DNA from: SG-bin7 sp964498095
GTDB lineage: Bacteria; Bdellovibrionota; Bdellovibrionia; Bdellovibrionales; SG-bin7
NCBI GenBank assembly: GCA_964498095.1
Contig: CAZCFY010000012.1
Coordinates: forward strand, 62,001-126,000
Direction: 5' to 3'
Length of the DNA: 64,000 nt
Shown: positions 26,856 through 36,476 of the stretch, one piece after another
Layout: the number at the start of each line of letters is the position of its first letter
Position numbering within the stretch: position 1 is the first letter of the stretch
Notes under the pieces: generated by a model
The model's input: the letters and a program-made list of their open reading frames with translations, nothing else
Database searches by the model: none
Told to the model about the DNA's origin: nothing
Made by a program: the position numbers and the translations under genes

Positions 26856-26895
26856 ACGCACATGCACTACCAAAAAGAACCTGGAACCTTTTAGC
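26853..26895 (+). repeat. Dispersed repeat B, copy 1
   Basis: Matches 56659-56701 at 41 of 43 bases. It contains AAAGAACCTGGAACCTTT, a near-palindromic core. It ends one base before the glnA stop and starts inside the terminator T run. Confidence 0.8.
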
Positions 26896-26896
26896 G

Positions 26897-28312
26897 TTAG
26901 AGATCGAAGTACAAGTAGAACTCGTAGGGAACCGGACGCATTTGCATCGGTTGGATTTCGTGTTTCACTTTGTACTCGGTCCAAGTTTCGATAAGGTCTC
27001 TTGAGAAGACATCGCCTTTTAACAAGAACTCATGATCTTTGTTCAGACAGTCAATCGCTTCTGGTAATGAGCCTGGAGCTGACGGAACATTTTTGAGTTC
27101 CTCAGGAGAAAGACCGTAAATGTCTTTTTCTAACGGCGCTCCCGGATCGATCTTATTTAGAATACCATCAATGCCGGCCATCAAGATCGCGGCACAGCTT
27201 AAATAGATGTTAGCGCTTGGATCTGGCGTGCGGTACTCAATACGTTTGGCTTTCGGGCTTGAGCCTGAGTTGGGAATACGAATCGCAGCCGAACGGTTTT
27301 TATAACTGTAAGCTAAATTTACCGGTGCCTCATAACCCGGGACAAGACGCTTATATGAGTTTGTCGTGGGGTTCGTGAACGCGCACATTGCCGGCGCATG
27401 TTTTAAAATTCCGCCGATAAAATAAAGTGCTTGTTGCGATAGTCCCGCATATTTATCGCCCGCAAAAAGATTTTTTCCGTCTTTCCAAATCGAAGCATGG
27501 GTGTGCATGCCAGAGCCGTTATCGCCGTAAATAGGTTTGGGCATAAACGTTGCGGTTTTACCATGACGGCGCGAAACGTTTTTAACGATATATTTAAACC
27601 ACATCATCTTATCGCAAATCTCAAGAATGCTATCAAAGCGTAAATTGATTTCGCCTTGGCCCGCCGAGGCCACTTCGTGATGTTGACGTTCAACGGGGAT
27701 TCCCGCTTTTTCCATCTCTAAACAAATTTCCGTGCGGATATCATGAAGTGTATCGTGCGGAAGGGCCGGGAAGTATCCTTCTTTATGACGAGGTTTATAA
27801 CCTAAGTTTTTTCCACCTTCGTCACGGCCGGTGTTCCAAGTCGCTTCATCCGAATCGACTTTATAGAAGCCACCGTAATTTGTTTGTTCGTAACGGACAT
27901 CATCAAAAATAAAGAATTCCGCTTCGGGCCCCATATAGACAGTGTCACCTAAGCCGGTTGATTTTAAATACGCAATGGCTTTTCTAACAATCTGACGGGG
28001 GTCGCGATCATAAGGAACTAAAGTATCCGGCAAATGAATGTTACAAGTTAAAGAAAGTGTCGGTACTTCCATGAACGGATCCATTTTAGCCGTGGCGGGA
28101 TCGGGAATCACGATCATGTCGGATTCATGAATGCTGCGCCATCCACGGATAGAACTGCCGTCAAAGCCGAGACCTTCTTCGAAAACGTCAGGAGTTAACT
28201 GACTAATGGGAATCGTGAAGTGTTGCCACGTACCCGGTAAATCACAAAACTTAAGGTCAACCATTTTGGCCCCTTGTGATTTTGCGAGCTCTAATGCGCT
28301 TTGTGCATTCAT
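26897..28312 (-). CDS. glnA: Glutamine synthetase type I
   Basis: A 471-residue enzyme making glutamine from glutamate, ammonia and ATP, at the usual length for GSI. Visible are GFDGSSIRGW, MGPEAEFFIFD, NGSGMHTHASIWKDG and KRLVPGYEAPVN. The Tyr of DIYGLSPEE corresponds to the adenylylation site, so control by GlnE is likely. It lies 61 bp downstream of glnB on the same strand, so nitrogen control is shared. Confidence 0.97.
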   Translation of the reverse strand: MNAQSALELAKSQGAKMVDLKFCDLPGTWQHFTIPISQLTPDVFEEGLGFDGSSIRGWRSIHESDMIVIPDPATAKMDPFMEVPTLSLTCNIHLPDTLVPYDRDPRQIVRKAIAYLKSTGLGDTVYMGPEAEFFIFDDVRYEQTNYGGFYKVDSDEATWNTGRDEGGKNLGYKPRHKEGYFPALPHDTLHDIRTEICLEMEKAGIPVERQHHEVASAGQGEINLRFDSILEICDKMMWFKYIVKNVSRRHGKTATFMPKPIYGDNGSGMHTHASIWKDGKNLFAGDKYAGLSQQALYFIGGILKHAPAMCAFTNPTTNSYKRLVPGYEAPVNLAYSYKNRSAAIRIPNSGSSPKAKRIEYRTPDPSANIYLSCAAILMAGIDGILNKIDPGAPLEKDIYGLSPEELKNVPSAPGSLPEAIDCLNKDHEFLLKGDVFSRDLIETWTEYKVKHEIQPMQMRPVPYEFYLYFDL

Positions 28313-28373
28313 GCTTTTTTTCTCCTTTAAATTTGTTAAGCGTTAAAAAGTTATTTTTTTAAAATTGTCATTA

Positions 28374-28712
28374 TTACAAAGCTTCTTCGTTGCGTTCGTT
28401 GGTCCTAACTCTGACTGCATTTTCCACTGGAATCACGAAAATTTTTCCATCGCCAATCTTACCCGTGTGGGCCGCCTTACGAATGGCTTCGACACAGGTT
28501 TCGGCGAGAGAATCAATGACGACCGCTTCAACTTTTATTTTTGGAAGAAAATCAACGACGTATTCAGCGCCTTTATAAATTTCCGTTCGGCCTTTTTGAC
28601 GGCCAAACCCGCGAATTTCTGTGATAGAGACACCTTCAATGCCAACTTCGGTTAACGCCTCAATGACATCGTCGAGTTTAAATGGCTTAATGATGGCTTC
28701 GATTTTTTTCAT
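28374..28712 (-). CDS. glnB: Nitrogen regulatory protein P-II
   Basis: A 112-residue PII protein, which reports 2-oxoglutarate and ATP/ADP status. MKKIEAIIKPFKLDDV starts it, the T-loop RGFGRQKGRTEIYKGAEYVVDF carries uridylylatable Y51, and TGKIGDGKIFV is the B-loop signature. It is transcribed into glnA, which fits GlnB or GlnK types. I do not see a clear sigma-54 promoter in the 180 bp upstream. Confidence 0.96.
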   Translation of the reverse strand: MKKIEAIIKPFKLDDVIEALTEVGIEGVSITEIRGFGRQKGRTEIYKGAEYVVDFLPKIKVEAVVIDSLAETCVEAIRKAAHTGKIGDGKIFVIPVENAVRVRTNERNEEAL

Positions 28713-28892
28713 GCCGTAAAAGTTGGTACAGTTCTAGCAACTAATTCTAAGTTGTTCAATAGAGGTCGAAGTGATTACTTCTCGCAAAATGAAAATATTT
28801 TTTTTAAAATTTCTGGCGCCATTACCATTGCTCTTTTTTTAGATATTTGCTATACCGGACAGACTTTCCGCAAAAAATCATGGGGTAATTGA

Positions 28893-29492
28893 ATGACGAA
28901 TGACTTGCTTTTTGTTTACGGATCGTTTTCAGAAGGTATGGTCCACTTCAATAAGATTTCAAATTACATTACAGAAACATTCCCCGCCCAAGTTCGGGGC
29001 AGTATTTATCATCTAGAAGTGGGCTACCCAGTATTAGTAAATAACGGATCTGATGCGGTGTTTGGATCTGTGGTTCGCTTAAAAGACGCGGACATGCTCT
29101 TTAAGATTCTTGATGAATTCCATGGTTATAGCATCGTTGAACCGAATAAGAGTTTATACATTCGTCATGAGTTAGTGGCAGCTAAAGTTCCAACACTAGA
29201 AGAGACAGTGGTATGTGCCTATACTCTAAATCCCGCAAAGCTGCCGCGTGGAGCCACGAAGATACAAGACGGGAATTGGTTGCGTGCCATGAGTGAACAA
29301 CCCTCAATCCTGCAAAGTCTGACTGAACGCCACAAGGGCTATATTAAGAAATTGGCAGAATCGAATCGCCGCGAAACCATAGTATATCCCTTAGACGTGT
29401 GTCGTGACTTAGAGCGTATGCAGATAATCGTAGATAAAGGCCGCCGCTTTGCTTTGACCAATCTGGGAAAAGAAGTTAGCCGATTTATTTAA
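28893..29492 (+). CDS. Gamma-glutamylcyclotransferase-like protein (AIG2 fold)
   Basis: A 199-residue protein. The N-terminal FVYGSFSEGM and the later GSVVRLKD and LDEFHGY resemble the GGCT/AIG2 fold, which cleaves gamma-glutamyl amides with release of 5-oxoproline. The C-terminal 70 residues are an added helical part. The stop and the next start abut with no gap, so it is cotranscribed with trmL. Confidence 0.82.
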   Translation: MTNDLLFVYGSFSEGMVHFNKISNYITETFPAQVRGSIYHLEVGYPVLVNNGSDAVFGSVVRLKDADMLFKILDEFHGYSIVEPNKSLYIRHELVAAKVPTLEETVVCAYTLNPAKLPRGATKIQDGNWLRAMSEQPSILQSLTERHKGYIKKLAESNRRETIVYPLDVCRDLERMQIIVDKGRRFALTNLGKEVSRFI

Positions 29493-29975
29493 ATGTTTAA
29501 CATCGTACTTGTCGAACCCGAGATCCCAAACAATACCGGTAATATCGGTAGAACTTGTTTGGGAACGGGTTGTAAGCTCCATCTTATAGATCCACTCGGT
29601 TTTGAAATTTCCGATAGCAAACTTAAGCGGGCGGGACTGGATTATTGGGAAAAGCTAAATTGGAGCCGTCATACGAGCTTTAAAGATTGGCAAAAAATTG
29701 TTCCCGACTTTAACCGAGCCTTCTTTTTCTCGAAAAAAGCGACGCGTCCCTACTATAACGTGGATTACCGACCCGGCGATTGGCTGGTTTTTGGTAAGGA
29801 AACAAAGGGCCTGAGTGACGAGATTCTAAGCCAACACGGCGCGCAAGCTGTACAGATACCGATGTATGGACCTATTCGCAGTCTAAATTTGTCTAATGCC
29901 GTAGCAGTCGCGGTCTACGAAGCTCTTCGCCAGCACGATACTGGCGCTGGTAGAGAGAATTCTTTGCACGTATAG
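29493..29975 (+). CDS. trmL: tRNA (cytidine/uridine-34-2'-O)-methyltransferase
   Basis: A 160-residue SPOUT methyltransferase that methylates the wobble ribose of tRNA-Leu. The knot motifs EPEIPNNTGNIGRTC, VFGKETKGLS and IPMYGPIRSLNLSNAVAV are clear and the length is typical. It abuts the preceding gene, and secA begins 34 bp after its stop. Confidence 0.94.
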   Translation: MFNIVLVEPEIPNNTGNIGRTCLGTGCKLHLIDPLGFEISDSKLKRAGLDYWEKLNWSRHTSFKDWQKIVPDFNRAFFFSKKATRPYYNVDYRPGDWLVFGKETKGLSDEILSQHGAQAVQIPMYGPIRSLNLSNAVAVAVYEALRQHDTGAGRENSLHV

Positions 29976-29977
29976 AC

Positions 29978-29995
29978 ACCTGAAACTATTCAGGT
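29978..29995 (+). terminator. Weak hairpin before secA
   Basis: Stem ACCTGAA / TTCAGGT with loop ACTA, followed by TACTCTATTT rather than a full T run. It lies 14 bp before the secA start, so it could be a weak terminator or affect secA translation. Confidence 0.5.
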
Positions 29996-30009
29996 TACTC
30001 TATTTCCTT

Positions 30010-32733
30010 ATGCTAAAAAAATTCGTCGCAAAAGTAATTGGAACAAAGCACGACCGGGATATGAAAAAGGTGCGGCCCATAGTTGAGGCGGTCAACTCCT
30101 TTGAGCCGGCGATTAAAAAACTTTCTGACGAAGAATTAAAAAATAAAACCGCAGAATTTAAACAGCGTTTAGCTAACGGCCAAACTTTAGATGACATTTT
30201 ACCCGAAGCTTTTGCGGTTTGCCGCGAAGCCAGTTCACGTGTACTGCGCATGCGTCACTACGACGTGCAGCTTATCGGTGGGATTATTTTACATAAAGGT
30301 AATATTGCGGAAATGAAAACGGGAGAAGGTAAAACTCTCGTGGCGACTCTCCCGGTTTATTTAAACGCGCTATCTGGCAAAGGTGTGCACGTCGTTACAG
30401 TCAATGATTACCTTGCTAAACGTGACTCGGAGTGGATGGGAAGACTTTATAAGTTCTTAGGTCTTTCCGTCGGCATTATCGTACATGAATTAAATGATCA
30501 ACAGCGCCAAACCTCCTACAATAGTGATATCACCTACGGCACGAATAATGAATTTGGCTTTGATTATCTGCGCGACAACATGAAATTTGATATCAACGAT
30601 TACGTGCAGAGGCCGCTTAACTTCGCCATCGTGGACGAGTGCGACTCCATTCTTATTGATGAAGCGCGAACTCCACTTATTATCTCGGGGCCGGCCGAAG
30701 GTTCCACCGAGAAATACCTAACGGTAAACAAAATTATTCCGCACTTAAAAAAAGAAACCCATTTCGTGATGGAAGAAAAGTCAAAAACGGCTTCGCTGAC
30801 GGAAGAGGGTAATCACAAAGTTGAAGAACTTTTAGGAATTGAAAATCTTTTTGATCCGCGTAACATCGACCTGCTTCACCATGTTTACCAGGGTTTAAAG
30901 GCGTATCACCTTTACCGCCGCGACGTGGAATATATGGTGCGCGATAATGAAGTCATCATCGTTGACGAATTTACCGGCCGTTTAATGCCCGGCCGCCGTT
31001 GGAGCGATGGACTTCACCAAGCCATTGAGGCCAAAGAAGGTGTTACGGTTAAAAACGAAAACCAAACACTGGCCACCATTACTTTCCAAAATTATTTCCG
31101 TATGTATAAAAAACTTGCGGGGATGACGGGGACTGCCGACACCGAGGCCGTGGAATTCAAGAAAATCTATAATCTGGATGTGGTGGTTATTCCCACCAAT
31201 AAACCCGTTAACCGTACCGATAACGAAGACGTCGTTTACAAAACCGAAAAGGCAAAATTTAAAGCTATTATCGATGACGTCCGGCAACGCACCGAAAAAG
31301 GTCAGCCTTGTCTAGTGGGAACTGCCAGTATTGAAAAATCTGAAGTCCTTAGTCAGTTTTTAAAAAATGCCGGTGTTAGACATAATGTTTTAAATGCCAA
31401 ACATCACGAGCGCGAAGCCGACATCATCGCGCAGGCGGGACGAAAAGCGGCTGTAACTATCGCCACCAACATGGCCGGCCGCGGAACCGATATTTTGCTC
31501 GGTGGTAATCCCGAAGTTTTAGCCAAACACGAGTGGAAGGGTGATAACCAAAGTGAATTTGAAGCGCTCGTGCAAAAATACCGCGGAACAACCGAAAAAG
31601 AGAAACAAGAAGTTATTTCTGCCGGCGGACTTTATATAGTCGGTACTGAACGTCACGAATCACGCCGCATTGATAATCAGTTGCGCGGCCGTGCCGGCCG
31701 TCAGGGCGATCCGGGAGCCTCGCGTTTTTATCTGTCACTGGATGACAGTCTGATGCGGATTTTTAATGGGGAACGCTTACAAAAAATCATGAACACGTTA
31801 AAAGTTCCTGATGATGAACCCATTACCGCGCGTATGGTAACGGGATCAATCGAAGGCGCCCAAAGAAAAGTAGAAGCGCATAACTTTGATATCCGTAAAC
31901 ACTTACTAGAATACGATGACGTCATGAACCAGCAGCGCACGCTCATATATGGTCTGCGCCGCCGCATTTTAGAAAATCAAAATGTTGGTGAAGTTATTTT
32001 GGAGATGTTATCGGATGTAACCTCAGTTTTACTTGATACATTCGTGCCGGCGGATGCCAAATCAAAAAATTGGGATCTCAAAGGTCTGACAGTCGGAATA
32101 CAGCAGCAGTTTGGCGTTAACATCGAGTTCTCGCAGAAGGCATCGCTTTCGGCCAACGACATTGTGGAAACGATGAAAACTCAGGTGAAGAGCACGTTCG
32201 ACGAACAAAAGTCTCGCCTGGGTCCCTATTACGATCATTTACAAAAAATGATTCTCCTGCAAACCATAGATATGCGTTGGAAGGAACATCTCGCGCGCAT
32301 TGATAAATTAAAAGAAGGCATTAATCTCCGCGCTTACGCGCAAAAAGATCCTTTGATTGAATATAAAAAAGAAGCTTACCGCGCTTTTGAAGAAATGAAT
32401 CAACTGATACGCGCGGAAACCATTGAAAAATTATTTAAAGTACAAATTATGTCGCCCGAGCAGGCGCAAGAAATTGAGCTGGATTCGGGTGTTGATGAAA
32501 GCCGCTTAAACTATAACAATCCTGCCGAAGTGATCGAACAGCCTACACTCAATGGTGGAGCGCCGGCACGGTCAGTGGCGCCCGCGCGTGACATGTCTTT
32601 TGGTCCAACGGCAGCGCCGCCGCGCCGTGAGGCTGTAACAGCCCGTCGTGATGAGCCCAAAGTAGGCCGTAACGATCCTTGTCCATGTGGCAGTGGCAAA
32701 AAATATAAAAAGTGCCATGGCGCTATGTCCTAA
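30010..32733 (+). CDS. secA: Preprotein translocase ATPase SecA
   Basis: A 907-residue motor of the Sec export pathway, at standard length. Visible are MKTGEGKTLVA (Walker A), VDECDSILIDEARTPL (Walker B), a preprotein cross-linking region, ATNMAGRGTDILLGGNP and GRAGRQGDPG. The C-terminus after about 850 is a Pro/Arg-rich linker and a zinc tail CPCGSGKKYKKCHG that binds SecB or ribosome. Its 3' end overlaps the next gene by 17 bp. Confidence 0.97.
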   Translation: MLKKFVAKVIGTKHDRDMKKVRPIVEAVNSFEPAIKKLSDEELKNKTAEFKQRLANGQTLDDILPEAFAVCREASSRVLRMRHYDVQLIGGIILHKGNIAEMKTGEGKTLVATLPVYLNALSGKGVHVVTVNDYLAKRDSEWMGRLYKFLGLSVGIIVHELNDQQRQTSYNSDITYGTNNEFGFDYLRDNMKFDINDYVQRPLNFAIVDECDSILIDEARTPLIISGPAEGSTEKYLTVNKIIPHLKKETHFVMEEKSKTASLTEEGNHKVEELLGIENLFDPRNIDLLHHVYQGLKAYHLYRRDVEYMVRDNEVIIVDEFTGRLMPGRRWSDGLHQAIEAKEGVTVKNENQTLATITFQNYFRMYKKLAGMTGTADTEAVEFKKIYNLDVVVIPTNKPVNRTDNEDVVYKTEKAKFKAIIDDVRQRTEKGQPCLVGTASIEKSEVLSQFLKNAGVRHNVLNAKHHEREADIIAQAGRKAAVTIATNMAGRGTDILLGGNPEVLAKHEWKGDNQSEFEALVQKYRGTTEKEKQEVISAGGLYIVGTERHESRRIDNQLRGRAGRQGDPGASRFYLSLDDSLMRIFNGERLQKIMNTLKVPDDEPITARMVTGSIEGAQRKVEAHNFDIRKHLLEYDDVMNQQRTLIYGLRRRILENQNVGEVILEMLSDVTSVLLDTFVPADAKSKNWDLKGLTVGIQQQFGVNIEFSQKASLSANDIVETMKTQVKSTFDEQKSRLGPYYDHLQKMILLQTIDMRWKEHLARIDKLKEGINLRAYAQKDPLIEYKKEAYRAFEEMNQLIRAETIEKLFKVQIMSPEQAQEIELDSGVDESRLNYNNPAEVIEQPTLNGGAPARSVAPARDMSFGPTAAPPRREAVTARRDEPKVGRNDPCPCGSGKKYKKCHGAMS

Positions 32734-33379
32734 GTGCAGCACGCCAGTAACGGTCGATTTTGGAATACATACTTGTAGCGTTTGTGAGTCTGTTCTCTTT
32801 ATAGATTTTAATGGAAATGTGCAGCTGGATTCGGGTCAAAATGCGGACCCCATGCCAGCGCCGAATTTTAATATTCCACCCGCCAATATTTCTTCACCGA
32901 CGGAAGGCTTCCTGCCGCCGGCTTTTGAAACCACCATGCCAGCCGCCGATCCTCTTGTTCCCTTGCCGCCGCCGGTGTTCCCACAAGGTAATAACGAAAT
33001 TCCTGATATGCCCGCGCCATTGCCGGAGGCGCCTCAGCAATTATCCAAAGCGCCAACGATTGGGGGTGCCAGCAGTGACCTTTCTGACGTTGCGGCGTTT
33101 GGTAATTCGGAAGCCTCGCTTGGCAAGGACGGGGCCTATATATACGACGTGTTGATTTGGAATATTGATTCTAAAGAAATTCGCGAAGCTTTGAGAGAGG
33201 CGTTAAAAGATAAGAGATTTGCCTGGGACGCCGAACGCATAATGAGCTCGATCAATCAGGGCGCCGTAAGAATTGCGCAAGTCAACGCAGTCAAAGCGGC
33301 CGTGCTAATAAACAGAATTAAAAATTTACCGTTAGGAATTTCATGGGAACAAAGCTTACATACCGAATCGGTACGCTAA
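32717..33379 (+). CDS. Zinc-ribbon protein overlapping secA
   Basis: A 220-residue product from the ATG at 32717, inside the secA tail; a GTG at 32687 is an alternative but is less natural. Residues 4-40 carry CPKC and CSVC pairs that form a zinc ribbon. A Pro-rich, low-complexity linker (about 50-130) follows, then a C-terminal domain of about 80 residues (IYDVLIWNIDSKEIREALREAL) with alternating helix and strand character. It looks cytoplasmic. I do not recognise it. Tight overlap with secA suggests coupled expression. Confidence 0.75.
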   Translation: MALCPKCSTPVTVDFGIHTCSVCESVLFIDFNGNVQLDSGQNADPMPAPNFNIPPANISSPTEGFLPPAFETTMPAADPLVPLPPPVFPQGNNEIPDMPAPLPEAPQQLSKAPTIGGASSDLSDVAAFGNSEASLGKDGAYIYDVLIWNIDSKEIREALREALKDKRFAWDAERIMSSINQGAVRIAQVNAVKAAVLINRIKNLPLGISWEQSLHTESVR

Positions 33380-33849
33380 TTCTCTTAAGCCAATTTGCTC
33401 TGGCGGGGAATTTTGATACCCATACGCAGAACCTGCAAAACATGGTGGGCGCCATTTCAGATATCGAAGCCGAAATAAAGAATTTAATTCATCATAAGAG
33501 GGCTGAGCATGATCGCGAGGCTCAGCAAAAAACGATGAAAGAAATCCAACAAAGCCACAAAAAGCTCGAAGAGGCCTATAAGAATTATAACGAAGAAGTG
33601 AACCACGTAAAATACCGTCACCCTGAACAGGGCGACCAGGGCGAGCGGACTTATACCGTATTAAAGCCGCGCACTTTGGAACAAATTGAAAACGATATTG
33701 GCTTAGAGGGAAAGCTCGACCGTATTAAGCGTAAATTAGAGCGGCAATATAACCAGCCCCCGCCGCCGCCAAAAACGCAAAAAGAAGAGCTTGAAGAAAA
33801 GAAAAAAGCAGAAGATAAGTCTCCAGAAAGAATTATTTTACGCAAATAA
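33343..33849 (+). CDS. Secreted coiled-coil protein
   Basis: A 168-residue product with a signal peptide of about 21 residues (ALAG). The rest is Lys/Glu/Gln-rich with heptad character at 35-95 and a proline-plus-Glu tail (PPPPPK). It overlaps the zinc-ribbon gene by 37 bp, which is long for an overlap, so the ATG could be a little further in, but the signal peptide fits this one. Family unknown. Confidence 0.68.
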   Translation: MGTKLTYRIGTLILLSQFALAGNFDTHTQNLQNMVGAISDIEAEIKNLIHHKRAEHDREAQQKTMKEIQQSHKKLEEAYKNYNEEVNHVKYRHPEQGDQGERTYTVLKPRTLEQIENDIGLEGKLDRIKRKLERQYNQPPPPPKTQKEELEEKKKAEDKSPERIILRK

Positions 33850-33858
33850 GGACTCAAA

Positions 33859-34695
33859 ATGGAGACCAACCAAATAAAAGGTAATATCGAAGAAACCGAA
33901 TATACCCTGCACCGTCGTTTTGACCGCATGGGGCGCTTAGTCGGCGACACGGCGATGAAGAAACTTTTTAATACGCATGTCACCGTCATTGGGTTGGGCG
34001 GTGTTGGTTCGTGGGCGGCAGAAAGTTTGGCGCGCTCTGGGATAGGCAAACTAACGGTTATAGATTTTGATTTAATATGTATTACAAACTCAAACCGCCA
34101 GCTGCATGCTCTCCAAGGCCTTGTTGGAAAAAGAAAAGCCGAGGTTATGGCCGAGCGTTTGCGCCGGATAAATCCGCAAATGCAGGTTTTTGAACGCGTG
34201 GAATTTTATAACGAAGAAAGTTCTGAATCGATATTGAGCGAAAAACCCCAATATATAATAGACGCTATCGACAATCTTACGGCCAAGGCCCACCTACTGG
34301 CGTCCTGCCGAGAGCGTAACCTTAAAGTAATTTCCAGTATGGGCGCCTCCGCCAGGCTTGACCCAACAATGGTTAAAGTCGCTGATATGGCGGAGTCACA
34401 TTCTGATCCTTTGGCGCATCAGTTACGAAAAATCTTAAGGTCTAAATATAATTTTCCGGCGGAGGGTGTTTTCGGCATACCTTGTGTTTTTTCGGATGAG
34501 CCAGTCATCATGCCCAAGGACTTAACCTACGATAAAGGTGAGGGCTTCAAATGCGTTTGTCCGCAGGGCCAAAACAATTTGCACTCGTGTGAAAAGCGTA
34601 ATGTAATTTACGGCAATGCGAGCTTTGTGACGGGAGCTTTTGGCTTAGCAACGGCATCTTGGATTGTGAAAGATGTAATACGCCAGCCCTCCTAA
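33859..34695 (+). CDS. tcdA: tRNA threonylcarbamoyladenosine dehydratase
   Basis: A 278-residue E1-like ATPase (CsdL/TcdA) that cyclises t6A37 of tRNA to ct6A. It has the dinucleotide motif VIGLGGVGSWAAESLARSG, DFDLICITNSNRQ and the C-terminal CVCPQGQNN. The N-terminus is about 15 residues longer than usual before RRFDRMGRLVG; the ATG used follows AGGACTC, and a later start is possible. It starts 9 bp after the coiled-coil gene. Confidence 0.93.
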   Translation: METNQIKGNIEETEYTLHRRFDRMGRLVGDTAMKKLFNTHVTVIGLGGVGSWAAESLARSGIGKLTVIDFDLICITNSNRQLHALQGLVGKRKAEVMAERLRRINPQMQVFERVEFYNEESSESILSEKPQYIIDAIDNLTAKAHLLASCRERNLKVISSMGASARLDPTMVKVADMAESHSDPLAHQLRKILRSKYNFPAEGVFGIPCVFSDEPVIMPKDLTYDKGEGFKCVCPQGQNNLHSCEKRNVIYGNASFVTGAFGLATASWIVKDVIRQPS

Positions 34696-34724
34696 AAAAG
34701 GCCGGCGTAATAGGACGCGATTAT

Positions 34725-35183
34725 TTACTTGTCTAAGCTATAAAGTGCGCGCGAAAAGTTGCGGACAATTTCGCTAACTTCATTTGCTGCCGCATCGGTG
34801 GCATTTGAATCACGGCAGTTTATGCGTCGCCAAACAACGATAATTTTGCCGTTCGTTTGCTGAACGACGGTTCGTAGCGAGGGAGCATCCGTACATGCCG
34901 GGCTTGTGGGTTGCGTAAGTTCGTCACTCTTGATTTGATCGTTTAAAGCAATCAAGTTCTTAATTAACTTTGGCGAAAGTTTTGCCATCAAAGTTACTTT
35001 ATTTTTATTATCTACCTTTTGCACATCACCCGACGACAGGAAAAGCATCTTGTGTTCGCCTCTTCGCTCCGGCGGAGCAAATTGCACGTTGGCGATATAG
35101 GCAGCTACCACGTCGCGCGGTAGGCTTTCCGCACTCGCCGCAAAACTCATTCCTAATAACATTAACGCTACAAATTCTTTCAT
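34725..35183 (-). CDS. Small secreted protein
   Basis: A 152-residue product with a signal peptide (about 18 residues, ends ASA) and a single domain with two cysteines (SPACTDAP and RINCRD) that may pair. No family is recognised. The ATG has GGGGGA upstream. It is convergent with tcdA. Confidence 0.72.
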   Translation of the reverse strand: MKEFVALMLLGMSFAASAESLPRDVVAAYIANVQFAPPERRGEHKMLFLSSGDVQKVDNKNKVTLMAKLSPKLIKNLIALNDQIKSDELTQPTSPACTDAPSLRTVVQQTNGKIIVVWRRINCRDSNATDAAANEVSEIVRNFSRALYSLDK

Positions 35184-35292
35184 ATAAATCCCCCTTGATG
35201 GGTCGGCTTTATATGCTGAAGGTATGAATGTCTATTTTTAAAGTCTTGATAAGGTGGCTCGATTACTCATATCGCGTATACTTACGCGTACC

Positions 35293-35730
35293 TTAGAGCT
35301 CTTTGAAATTGGGCTTTTGGGCTTGGGCCTCTTCGTCATCTTTTATATATTTTTCCAAATTTTCTTGTTTCTGTTTGGGTGTGAGATTTTCCATTTCAGA
35401 AGCCGTGGCACCAAAGGACGGAAGTAAACGCGAGTTTCTTGTATCAACGGCTTTAGCCGATTCTCCCGGCCGCGGCGTAACTGGCTCGCCTTTGTAGATA
35501 ACTTTATTATTTTTAAAGTGGAGCTCTTTGGTGGTCTTTTGTTCGCCGTTATAAAAAACATACTGCCAAACATCTTCGCTATTTCGGCGTTTGGTGAGTT
35601 GTGGACCACCCACAAGTTCTAAAACTTCGGCCTTATCCATTCCCACTTTCAAGTCAGATTCAAAAGAATGCTGAGGCGTTGAGCAAGCGGCTGATAGTAA
35701 CGTAATGGCCAAAAGTTTTACTGTTTTCAT
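35293..35730 (-). CDS. SmpA/OmlA (BamE)-like lipoprotein
   Basis: A 145-residue product with lipobox LSAAC (Cys 16). Residues 22-75 match the SmpA/OmlA fold (DLKVGMDKAEVLELVGGPQ, then VWQYVFYNG), as in BamE of the outer-membrane assembly machine. The C-terminal 60 residues are charged and probably disordered. Whether it belongs to the BAM complex is inference. Confidence 0.8.
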   Translation of the reverse strand: MKTVKLLAITLLSAACSTPQHSFESDLKVGMDKAEVLELVGGPQLTKRRNSEDVWQYVFYNGEQKTTKELHFKNNKVIYKGEPVTPRPGESAKAVDTRNSRLLPSFGATASEMENLTPKQKQENLEKYIKDDEEAQAQKPNFKEL

Positions 35731-35921
35731 ATTATTAAATTATAACTGATCAGCAATCTCACGGCTAAACATTTCAGAAATCTGTTTCATTATGAGACAA
35801 AAATCGCGAACCCATTTTGCGCCTATTTTGAGCATACGATTTTCGTGACAGAGGGGGGTCCTAATGCTACGTAGAATACTTAATTTACAAAAAATTTTGG
35901 TAACTTACAGGAGTATGTCAA

Positions 35922-36470
35922 ATGGGCTTAGATAAAAATGACTACAACAAGGGTGGCTTCTACGCGTTTCTTTTTTGTATGATCGCATCGACGGTTTTCT
36001 TCGTCTATATTTCGTTTGTTCATCCAGGAATTAATATCGATAAACCAAAATTGAAAGCTACGGTTAGCGTTAATGTTGCCGAAGCGGCTCCCGGTGGCGC
36101 GGCTCAGGATATGTCGACGAATCCGAAACCGTGGTTAAGCTCTCCGGAGTTTATTGAATATGGAAAAACTAAATACAAAGCTTCCTGCGCTGTTTGCCAT
36201 GGAGATAATGGTTTAGGTGATGGCCCTGCGGGCGCATCTTTAAATCCTCCGCCGCGAAATTTGGTCGAAGGTAAATGGAAAAAGGGCGGAACTGCGAAAG
36301 ATTTATTTACTTCTGTTCGTGACGGTTTGCCGGGAACTATGATGGCTCCATTTAAACATCTTCCCGTTGTGGACCGTTGGGCTATCGTCCACTTCATCCG
36401 TTCGATTTCAAAAAGTGCAAAAGCGGATAATCCAGCAGAGTTAGAAAAGTTTGCGAAGGCAGAAAAGTAA
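35922..36470 (+). CDS. Membrane-anchored cytochrome c
   Basis: A 182-residue product with an uncleaved N-terminal helix (about 12-34) and a periplasmic class I cytochrome c domain. The haem site is CAVCH at about 89-93, with a Met ligand in TMMAPF. It leads the oxidase operon, so it probably feeds electrons to the caa3 oxidase. GGAG lies 7-10 bp before the ATG. Confidence 0.9.
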   Translation: MGLDKNDYNKGGFYAFLFCMIASTVFFVYISFVHPGINIDKPKLKATVSVNVAEAAPGGAAQDMSTNPKPWLSSPEFIEYGKTKYKASCAVCHGDNGLGDGPAGASLNPPPRNLVEGKWKKGGTAKDLFTSVRDGLPGTMMAPFKHLPVVDRWAIVHFIRSISKSAKADNPAELEKFAKAEK

Positions 36471-36476
36471 TTTTTA

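Noticed and set aside
28713..28892. Sigma-54 promoter for glnB-glnA
   Set aside because: No TGGCAC-N5-TTGC match was seen upstream of glnB.
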